Positions 35,750 through 44,848 of a stretch of 64,000 nucleotides of DNA are shown here, in pieces. Within the stretch, counting starts at the first letter, position 1. The number at the start of each line of letters is the position of its first letter. The stretch spans positions 15,119,001-15,183,000 of the forward strand of contig NC_060026.1 of the NCBI RefSeq assembly GCF_021134715.1, read 5' to 3'. The notes beneath the pieces are model-generated. The model was not told the DNA's origin, did no database searches, and saw only the letters and a program-made list of their open reading frames with translations. The stretch is from Daphnia pulex. Its lineage: Eukaryota > Arthropoda > Branchiopoda > Diplostraca > Daphniidae. The position numbers and the translations under genes are program-made.

Positions 35750-36424
35750 ACAAATTATTTGCAGATTATCTTTATCATCAGACATTGCTACCTTTCAGAA
35801 AATATGTCTTGAAGATGACGACAAGTTGCCAGTTGATTCATATGTCTCACTTACTGATATCCTAGCACACCATACTTTATTCGGCATGCAAAACAAACTT
35901 TCATTTCTGGCTTTCCCTCACTTAAAAGATGTTTGTTTCCATAATTGTTTCACATTATTGCTTATACAGTAATTTCATTTTGGATATTTTTATATTTTTA
36001 GGTACTCTAAAGGAAGATTGTGGTCCCTTAAAATTTTTGACATTTCAAGTGTATTGAAAAAGTAATGAACGTGGTGTCCAATGTGATTTACTATCTGGAG
36101 AATAAAGACATTTTGCTATTACTACTGATGAATCACCTTCTTCTCATGTATCCTGCACTGTTTAAATGGTTCCAGTGAACAATTCATAACAATAAATATG
36201 TATAATTTGCGAATATAATTACATTATTAATTTAATTGCATGATTTATTATGATGAAAACTTGAATTTCCAAATTAATGTTAATAATAAATTTCAGATGT
36301 TAAAGAACGTGAGTTGCAGTTTAACATGAACAAGAAAAATATTGGGTGTAGTTGCTATTGATGTTGTAAAACAAATTCTCATGAATGCCAGCATGAAGAA
36401 ATCGAGATCCTCAACATAAACGTC
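35750..36424 (+). pseudogene. SUPV3L1: SUV3 fragments, unit 2 left part
   Basis: LEDDDKLPVD-type N-terminal exon near 35810-35880, then a shortened motif I/II region (36000-36150) and a VIDE-equivalent stretch to 36424 that follows 34250-34350 of unit 1. More decayed than unit 1. Homology to unit 1 breaks at about 36424 and resumes at about 37372 (GAGCTAATTATCGAAGAT). Confidence 0.7.
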
Positions 36425-36440
36425 TTACGTAAATGCTAAC

Positions 36441-37341
36441 CTTCCAGCTGCTACTCCGCCAGGAGAATATTGTTGAAGAAAATCGTGTAATAAAGATCCA
36501 AGTTCATGATAGTCGGTAATGAGTAGGTAACATATATGTCCAAGAGAGCCCGTTCCTTTGATATCAGCAGCAATGAAACCTAAAGTTTTTGTTTTAAATT
36601 CATAATTTATTTAAAGGATACCAAATAAAAATAAATTTAAAAACTATACCCAGAATGTCTCATGAGTACAGTCAACGTAGGAGTACAGTGAGTAAATGTC
36701 TGTTTCTCTAAATCAAGAAGCTTCTTCAGTTGTGAAAAACACCTTGACAGCAACTTTTTCTTCCATCCATTTGGCCATCAAAACTTCACCATATCAATCT
36801 TTACCTATGGAATGGCCCATAACTAACTGCTTGGCTATTGTTCTTTAAACCTAATTAAAAAAAAAACAGACATGGTTTTAGCTTATTATTAAATTGATAA
36901 ATTAGATAACAATTTCTTACCAGTAAAGGTAAACCAGAACCAGAACTCTGGCTATGATCTAACATGTCCTTGATCGTTGAATTTCCTCGAAGGTATGGTA
37001 CACAAGGAGCTTTGATAATGGAAACTTGTTCGTCTTTCTTTTTGTAACTGTAACATAATAATATTTAAACTTGATAATTTTTCAGAACATTTGATCAAAT
37101 AAAAAACAACTTACTGCAGATATACACATACAACCATAACAAAGAGAATGATCACACTGGCTGCGACTGAAACTAGTAAAGCCAAATAGTGAACATTTTC
37201 ATCAGACCCCAACCCAGAATTGGGATCAGGTATAGTACTGCGTATTTCATACATAGGAGATAGCAATCTGTTACAATGATCACACTGGTAACAACATTGT
37301 ATTGATTTGGGTACTAAATGAGGAATAAGGTGGCCTTTGCA
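36441..37341 (-). pseudogene. TGF-beta type I receptor gene fragment
   Basis: Four intron-separated exons, read leftwards: 37341-37115, 37047-36921, 36850-36650 and 36579-36441. The first encodes the end of the ectodomain (IQCCYQCDHCN) and the membrane segment (LALLVSVAASVIILFVMVV). The second has the juxtamembrane part and the GS box (LDHSQSSGSGLPLL), which identifies a type I BMP/activin receptor. The third is the kinase start (EVLMAKWMEEKVAVKVFFTT) with in-frame stops where GR of GKGRYGEV and W of EASWFRE would be. The fourth has FIAADIKGTGS and LITDYHELGSL. Ectodomain start and most of the kinase are absent. Introns kept, so DNA-level capture rather than retrocopy. Confidence 0.85.
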
Positions 37342-38054
37342 CTGCAATCAAATTCATAAGAAAACTGTACAGAGCTAATTATCGAAGATACATATGTGGG
37401 AAGAAATACTTAAACAAAATTAGACCAAAAAACTATTTGATTTCTAAATTTCAGTCTCGTAATCATAATAGAAATCCCATATTCTAGAAAATTGTTCCTC
37501 TACAATGTACAAATCCTAACAATCAAACGATCAATGGCGGATGACAACTAATAACAAATAAGAGTTGCCAGATAGAATTTCAGAAATTTGTTTTTCTAAC
37601 AATATTTAATCTGGTTTTAGTTAAAATAAAATTGTCAATTATTTCCTGAATTCGTGGTTTGAATATTTTCAAAAAGTGAATAATGAAATTACAATGTACA
37701 TTTCCAAAAATTTATAATTTGTGTTTTGGGAATGGGAAACTGATGGGAAGTGTTTATGGAACCCAAGTAGATAGCTACTGCCGTACTGCGAAATCTACAA
37801 AAACTAAGCTCTTCGTCAGCTGGAAAACTCTTTCCAATTTGCCTCTCGCAGTTTTTATTCGTGAATTCCCACATTTTTATCAGCAAATATTTACATATAA
37901 TTTTATTTGAATTCCTGTCATCATTGTTTACACAATCTTGAAAAAATAAAAGGTAAATTTTTTTAACTAATAATAAGTCTATGGCCAAACAATATCATCA
38001 TTTTTTTTGTCTATTACTTTATTTATTACTTTATTCTCTCCATTGATAGTCAAA

Positions 38055-38390
38055 ATGTCAATCAATGATGAAATAGATCATTTTTTGTTCAAATCAAAAA
38101 TGACAACTATGGCTCCGTTAGAAAAACTATCTGCTCACCTAAGCACAAATAGTATTGCAGCTATCATAGTTGGTGTTATTGTTGCACTTATCATTATCGG
38201 TGTTACCACAGCCTACATATGTAACAAATATGCTGAGGTTAGCATTCTTTTTCTTTCATTTCATAATAACAAATCATATTTTTGGTTTATTTTTCAACAG
38301 AAGGGTCATGGTGTACATTTTACTACACCTTCTTGCGTCTTTCAAACAACACCCAACAATATGACATGGGTAGTAGAAACTGAGGTGTGA
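38055..38390 (+). CDS. Small single-pass membrane protein ORF
   Basis: Exons 38055-38237 and 38301-38390 (TGA) join in phase to 90 aa. No signal peptide at the start (MSINDEIDHF); a strong membrane segment at about residues 35-57 (IAAIIVGVIVALIIIGVTTAY) and a short polar tail. No family recognised. It lies just upstream of the RPA1-like gene on the same strand inside the composite element. May be a captured fragment of a receptor. Confidence 0.35.
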   Translation: MSINDEIDHFLFKSKMTTMAPLEKLSAHLSTNSIAAIIVGVIVALIIIGVTTAYICNKYAEVSILFLSFHNNKSYFWFIFQQKGHGVHFTTPSCVFQTTPNNMTWVVETEV

Positions 38391-38479
38391 ATAAGTTTGA
38401 ATATCCACTTTTTGACTTGTTTAATTAATAAATTTAATCAGTCAAACAAATAATACAAAACATTTCAACCACAAATTTC

Positions 38480-38640
38480 ATCCTCCATTTCAGAAAATTT
38501 TGTCGTAAAGATAACAAATTAACAATTGATTGACATGCCATTATAATATGGTATCATAGCATACCATACTTTATTCAGGATGTAAAACAAGCTTTTCTTC
38601 ATTAAAAGGCCTGGAATAGGTCTCAGAATGGAAACAATCA
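38480..38640 (+). pseudogene. SUPV3L1: Isolated SUV3 N-terminal exon fragment
   Basis: Resembles the repeated SUV3 piece (AGAAAATTTTGTC, then ATACTTTATTC and AAAAGGCCT landmarks). Another scrap, about 40810-40880, lies after the RPA1-like gene (AACCACAACATTATTTGCA). Confidence 0.6.
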
Positions 38641-39024
38641 GGCAATCTTTTATAACTATGTACTTTTTAGGTGTCGTAAGACCCAAGATGCTGAAGTTGG
38701 GAACTTGTCTCTGAATTTGGGAATCATGAACTTCTCAAACTTACACGCTGTGATCTTATAATATAATTCTGATGTTATTTTTAGGGCTGTAGTGGCAATT
38801 TGAAATAAGTGTGAATTGCCTTTTAGAGTTGTATTATTTTCCGGTAGATGGATCAAGCGAGGGGCCGTCGTTAAAAGTTACGTTCGGTAACGTACTAAAA
38901 CGTTTTATCGGACTAGGTTTCTTTTCGTGGGTGTAACGTTTTATTGCGTTTTATTAAGAAAAGTCTGATTCTGTTTCTTCAGTGGTCTGGTTTTGACTAA
39001 GTGTGCTCTGATCTGTTGTTAGTC

Positions 39025-40499
39025 ATGGACCGATCAAGTAAACGTCCTGCTGGTTGCTCATCTTCGTGGGCCCAGAAGAAAAAGCACAGTAGAGATACAC
39101 CTGTTTCCGAATTTAAAGAAGTAAATTTCAGTCAGATAACTGAGTCGATGAAAGAGTGGGACATTATATTTTTGTGTTGTGACACTCTGTTGAAAGATTC
39201 TCCTGACGGGAGGTACAAAATTCTTATTGTTTGTTGTATGGACGTATCATGTTCTTTTTTCAAGTTGACGGCCATGGGCAGCAAAGGGGAAGAGTATTTC
39301 GGTTTGTTAGAGGTACAGTTGTAAGAAATAGTTTTTTTTTGTGTTGTAATGACTATTCTTTCTAATTAGATTGGGAAAACCTACATGTTGAAAAATGGTG
39401 TGGTTGTGAGGAAAGGTGGCCGTGAGTCAAGTTATTCGTGGATGATTGAAAATCATTTTGATTTGAAAACTGATGCTCATTCCAGTGTAATTTATTAATT
39501 TTTCATTTTTGATGGTTTTTGATTTGACATTTAATCTGTATTATTGGTTTGCTTTTTTCCAGATCACTTTTAATTCCAAAGGAGGTGTACCTGACATGGT
39601 GTATAAGTTTGTCCCGTTGGAAAGCATTGCATCAATCAATGATGGTCAAATAATAGGTATTGTGTAAATAGAGAATTTTTTCAGAATTGTATTATTATTA
39701 TAGAGAGATTTCGATTTTCAGATACATTTGGATATGTTTGTCATATCGGTGGCATGACTACCAGTGTTTATCATGAATCATTTGGTGATAACATGTTGGT
39801 AAACATGACTATTGGCTGTACCAATGAAACCAGAGTATTCGTTTTTTAATGTTTCATTTGTGATTGCTGATCTTTATGTTATGTTTGATTAGTTGCTTAT
39901 TTCAGGCATGGGTTACCGTCGTGGAAATTGGTTTGAGCGATCTGGAATTCAGGAGGATTCAATTGTGGCTATCAAAGGGGTGAGGATTGAAAGGAGAGTG
40001 GAAGGAACCCAAGATTGGATTGGTCATCTTTTTGATGATTCCTCATGTGTGGTTTGTTTTAATTGATCACATGGAGTTGTTGTATTTCTTACCAATTTTG
40101 GCTGGTGGTGTTGTAGGTGAAAGAGTTGTTACCGGAAGCTCATGATATTTTGATGATGAAGCAAGATGATAGTAGTGAGCAGGTTGGTGAGTGTAATGCT
40201 GGTCAAGTAACGTCAAAAGTGGAGGAAGGAAGTGGTGAGAAAGAGTTGCCAGTGGGTTTGAAGGTGGTTGAAGGAGCCGATGAAGTCTGTTTGAAGGATG
40301 GCGATAAGGAGAAACAAGGTTTGTTAAATGTTGGTATCATTTTCAGTTGTTGTACGTATTAACATTCTCTTTTTTTTAAATTTTAGGTGGTAGTTGTGGA
40401 GTGGTGTCGCTTTCTGTTGTCGACAGAAACGAAAATAGTTCAGAAGAGAATCGCTTTTCATGTCCAGTTTCTGGAAAGAAAACGGATGTTCCAAAATGA
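39025..40499 (+). CDS. RPA1-like single-stranded DNA-binding protein
   Basis: Resembles the tandem OB folds (DBD-A/B) of replication protein A 70 kDa. Exons 39025-39312, 39370-39486, 39563-39656, 39722-39834, 39893-40051, 40117-40318 and 40387-40499 (TGA) join to 361 aa. For exon 5 the acceptor at 39891-39892 keeps the frame; the next AG (39904-39905) would not. RPA-like landmarks: KLTAMGSKGEEYFGLLEIGKTY split around an intron (strand plus helix of DBD-A), YKFVPLESIASINDGQIID (linker, compare YDFVSIGKL in RPA1), FGYVCHIG, and DSIVAIKGVRIERR (compare NPVVAVKGARV). A Glu/Lys/Asp-rich tail follows. No C-terminal zinc ribbon seen. RPA-like genes ride in many plant and some animal Helitrons. No disruption found, unlike the captured neighbours. 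Confidence 0.75.
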
Positions 40500-40972
40500 G
40501 GTAATGATTGCGCAGATATACTTCTTTGAAAGCAAAGCTGACATAATTTATTAACGATTAGTTTCATTACAGTTGTGTGATATATCTCATCAACGGAAAT
40601 TTAAAATTAATGTTTCAATGAAAAAGACGCGTAACGCATGTTCAACATGTGTTAATGAATATAGAAATGTTTGTGTTTGTTGGACTGCGCTATTTCAACT
40701 GAATAAAGATTGATTGTGTTCATTTCCAATGATAGCTTATTTATTTCAGATGAATGGGATTCCCTGTTTTCTTTTGAAGTTGGTGGATAACAGTTTAAGA
40801 GTATCGTAGTAAGTATAAAGTTGTGTTGAATACTAAACCACAACATTATTTGCATGTAACATTCATCATCCCACACAGCACAGCTTCCTCTTGGGACCCT
40901 CCCAATAAAGCCGGATTAAGAAAATAGATATGAATACCGCTTTTTTTTCTATATTCTAAATATTCAATTACA

Positions 40973-42298
40973 TCAGAGTTTCGGTAGACCAGCTGTGATC
41001 TAACTTTCAATGCCACAATGATCTATCCCACGAACAAGTTAGATATAACCATTATCACCCCAGTCGGTATTCCAGTTGTTAGCAATAAGCCAATATGGAA
41101 CACCTTCCTCAAAGCCCCATCCAAGAATTCGGATGGCGTGACCGCCGACTGCTTTTCCATGAACGTGATGGTAAACGCCTAATTGAGAGATCAGAAAAGC
41201 AATAAAATTTGATTATAAAAAAGGCCTAATTCTTTCATACATGATTTGTAAGTAGGAAAATCTTCGTAAACGGTTAAAGCTCTTTCAACCGGACCATTGT
41301 TTATAATATCTCTAACTGAATATCTTCAATGCGTTTGGGAACAGAGTAAGAAGAAGCACCTAATTTTTAGGAAACAAGCTCTGTTAGTTATTTTGAATTG
41401 AGAACGAGAATAAAACCGGACATACCATAGTGAAGATCTTGCGTATAATCGACTGCATAACCATCTTCACAAATCTTGAGGCATTTCGGGGTACCACCTC
41501 CCTCTGAGCAATGTGGACGATCACCTGTTGTATGATGCTCACATGTGGGAATAATGTACGGCTGGCATCCCTATATGAGAAAAAACAGTTAATTATTCAG
41601 CACACCTAAAAATTAAGTATATCGACTTACTTGACTTGAGTTGTAATGGCATCCAGTGACGATACCCTTCTTAACCTAGTAGCTTCAAGCAGCACCAGGG
41701 AAGCCACCATTGCATCAAAAACCACATGTCTAGCAGCAGCTGACCAAGTTTTCGGCTGAGAGATGAGCATTTACTACTCCCTTTGAGTGAATGCAAATAC
41801 GATCTAACATGGCCTCTACAGCTCCAAAAGCCTGAAACCAATATAAATAGGAAAAATAAGAGACATTAAAATCAGGAGATTAATAAAATTACCCAGCAAG
41901 ATCCACAAGTCTTGATCTCTAATTTCTTGGATGGTGGGGCAATCTAGCCATTGTTCCCGAGCATCAAATGCCTCTGGAATAGCCTGGTTACTAAACATCT
42001 GGCTGACATTCTTCAATGGAGGCATGTACAAGTTTGAATCTGGGTGTACAGCCATCATTTGAGTCAGGGCTCCCATCACAAAGTTTTTACCAAAATTACG
42101 TCCAACCTAGAAGGATGAAACATTAGTAATTCATCAAAATTTAATGTAAGTAAACAAGTGTCATATTACCTTTCATGTTGATTTCATGGAATTTAGGTGA
42201 TTGACAAACTCATCTGACAAAGGATTGTTTGACTTCAACTTTTTGGCCTGGCTTGTCACCAGTACAAAAGCATAGATTATAGACAAAACTGTCTTCAT
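40973..42298 (-). pseudogene. Cathepsin B pseudogene, introns retained
   Basis: Papain-family lysosomal protease, now dead. Exons read leftwards: 42298-42170 (MKTVLSIIYAFVLVTSQA signal, NPLSDEFVNHLNSM), 42106-41893 (LTQMMAVHPDSNLY, IPEAFDAREQW, IQEIRDQ), 41831-41631 ([31 protein letters not shown]), 41570-41426 (GCQPYIIPTCEHHTTGDRP), 41359-41241 (YSVPKRIEDIQ, NGPVERALTVYEDF) and 41178-40973 ([40 protein letters not shown]). Nearly full length. Breaks include a stop at the end of exon 1 (TGA for Trp), a 2-nt loss just before the active-site Cys (TCGSCW is out of frame), stops in exons 3 and 6, and a shift in exon 5. Spliced layout argues against a retrocopy. Confidence 0.88.
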
Positions 42299-42299
42299 G

Positions 42300-43302
42300 G
42301 TGAAACTCTGGAAAGAAAAAAAAAATTTCACTTTAAAATCAATTTGTGATATAATAAAACATGTACATCAATTATTACAAATAGAAACATATTCAGAACT
42401 TTCAGAGCTTCGCAATGACAGACTAAGACACACTGACTTTATATTTTCTTTAAACCAAGAAACGCGTGTACCATTATCAGGAGGGAGGATTCAAGACAAT
42501 AATATTTTTGCAAACTAAAGAAAGTGAGGGGCGTCACTTGATTTCTGGAATTCTAGGTAATGCAAAATAACTCAACAACATCTTAACATTCATGACACCA
42601 ATAATTTTATTTATAATGGAAACTAAACTGAGAAAAGAAATGACAATCCCTGTTACCTTCAATTCCACTATGGGCGTTGCAAGCTACGAACTTGACTATT
42701 GCTTACTTTCAATATTGCTTTTACACTGTCCCTAGGAAACAAAAATACGCAGTAAACGGATTAGAATAACGAAATTTCTCCTTTTGTTCTGATTAAAACC
42801 AAGCCCTATATTGACAGACAGGCCGCTACAGTGCATTCAATTTTGTTGCCGTGCGCATTTAAAATTATTGTCCACCAGAGGCGCTCTGTAACATGTAGAT
42901 GTTTGGGTTTGGAAGACATCTATTCAAATGAGTCATTCTGTCAATTATTTTGGGCAAAACCGGAATACATTTCTAACCAAATAAAACCGTCTAACCAAGC
43001 CTGCATACGATTGGCAAACTCCCTAACAACCAGTGAACGGTGTTTTCCATTTGAAAAGTCTAAAGGTAATTTAGATGTAGTAATTGGGGTAGTTCATGGC
43101 CGAATGTACAGGTAAAATTGGTTTTAAATAGCATTTACTTAGCGAAATGCGGATTAAAAATAGACGTCCAGTAAGATCGCAAACCCCCATGAAACAAATA
43201 CTTAATACAAATACAATAACAAATTACTTATGCCTCAAAAAACATTTAAATAATTTACAAAAACTGAAGACGCTGCAAATCGAAAAATATAATGTTTCAA
43301 AA
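42300..43302. other. Flank of cathepsin B pseudogene, nothing recognised
   Basis: AT-rich non-coding; short open frames at 42297 and 42831 match no family I know. Confidence 0.5.
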
Positions 43303-43641
43303 TCAAAGTATATTTCTCTTATCTTTCATTTTCAGTTTCAACTTCGATAATTTTTTGTTGATCTTTTGATGCCAATGCACCACCAACAAAAATAAAACAA
43401 TAAGGCAAATTGCGAAAACCCCTGCTGACACATTTTTCCAGAGATTTAAATATTCGTCAGTTTTACTCATCTCTTTGATAGCAGAATTAATGAATGACAT
43501 AGAATTTTTCAAAACAACATCAATTTGAGTCTTCAACATTAACTGGCCAGCTTCCGACAATGTTTTCGTTATTGGTTCTGCTGGTATTGGATTGCAAATA
43601 ACCATTGTAAAACAAGCAAAAAATACTATAGCGCAATTCAT
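43303..43641 (-). CDS. Short secreted/membrane protein ORF
   Basis: 112 aa, single coding exon. An acceptor AG directly precedes the ATG (ATGTAG|ATG), and a candidate non-coding leader exon ends at 43715 (CTAAG|GTAC). Signal peptide MNCAIVFFACFTMVICNP; a polar helical part; one membrane segment (SAGVFAICLIVLFLLVVHW); a highly basic tail (KINKKLSKLKLKMKDK). A type I membrane layout. No family recognised. It lies inside the composite element, so may be a passenger or an insertion. Confidence 0.4.
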   Translation of the reverse strand: MNCAIVFFACFTMVICNPIPAEPITKTLSEAGQLMLKTQIDVVLKNSMSFINSAIKEMSKTDEYLNLWKNVSAGVFAICLIVLFLLVVHWHQKINKKLSKLKLKMKDKRNIL

Positions 43642-44057
43642 CTACATAAAATAAATTTAAAAAAATTACAATGATAACGAAGACCAACACAATAACAACA
43701 GAAATTTACAGTACCTTAGTAAAAACAAATATATAATGTAAGAACACAATTTTGACGTTCAGTAAGGACAACTGCAGACTGACGAATACCATAAAACAAC
43801 GAAATATTGATAGCAAAGGGGCCGTTAAAGAACTCAAGACTTATTAACATTATATGAGACGTTCGTAACATGACTACACTATGCATACCACCCCTGTTTC
43901 GGAAAAAAATTTAAACATTTTGAATTTAACACCACACCAGTTTTTCCTAGTATTGTCTCCCCTCTGTTAACACCGGAACCTCATATTTCCCACTTTAACT
44001 GATAACAACCCTCCTTCTTGCAAAAAAAAAGTATTTACAATACACCCATAATTTTCT

Positions 44058-44520
44058 CAGGGGCTCTTCCCTAGCAAGACAAGTTTTTTGCTATCGAAAA
44101 ACGATTACTACAGGGTTGTAGATCTTTTTACGCTGATCATTTTTCATATATGGTTTAGGGTGTGCAAATGAGCGGGAGTGCCCGTAAAACGCGTTCAAAG
44201 TTTCAAGTTTTACGGGGCTGACGCGCAGCCCAGCCACAGCACCCCCCTTCACTCACCCCTCTCCCATGAGTACGCACCACCTCCCCCGCTCGACCCCCTT
44301 TCTGGCCGGCGTGGGCTGCGCGTCAGCCCCGTAAAACTCGAAACTTTGAACGCGTTTTACGGGCACTCCCGCTCATTTGCACACCCTAAACCATATATAA
44401 AAAATGATCAGCGTAAAAAGATCTACAACCCTGTATTAATCGTATTTCGATAGCAAAAAAATTGTCTTGCTAGAGCCCTCAGGGCTCTTCCCTAAACTTG
44501 TCTTACTAGGGAAGAGCCTA
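44058..44520. mobile_element. Foldback MITE with long inverted arms
   Basis: Arms of about 180 bp. The left arm (44058-44235) and right arm (about 44307-44520) are inverted copies: GGCTCTTCCCTAGCAAGACA at the left end against TGTCTTACTAGGGAAGAGCC at the right end, and GGTTTAGGGTGTGCAAATGA against TCATTTGCACACCCTAAACC nearer the centre. Loop about 70 bp, C-rich. No coding capacity. It lies 330 bp before the Helitron start codon. I could not fix a target-site duplication. Confidence 0.8.
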
Positions 44521-44848
44521 CCGCTTCAAATTTCCGCATTTGTCACTGAAACCATCTCATATTTAAAAAATTTAAAAAATAAAAACAGTTAGTGCGTATT
44601 TCTCTTCTTCTTTCTAGTCGTCCGTAGCTTTTTTAGACACTATATTCACCACGTCGCTTGTTGCAGTGGAAAGTTTTCGTGTGTAGTTCACCGTGCATTG
44701 ACATTAATTCGTTAAACAATAACATATTATATTAACGACGAAAGTGATTATAGTGAAACTTGAGTACGTGTATTTTTATGTTTCCATAAAACAATCATCG
44801 GAAGAAACACATAGTTCAAATTTTTTTAAATCAAAATTTAAATTCACA

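Noticed and set aside
39906-40051. Frame break in the RPA1-like gene at exon 5
   Set aside because: Using the acceptor at 39891-39892 rather than 39904-39905 restores a continuous frame, so the gene looks intact.
42831-43115. 94-codon plus-strand frame
   Set aside because: No signal, domain or splice context; composition like surrounding DNA.
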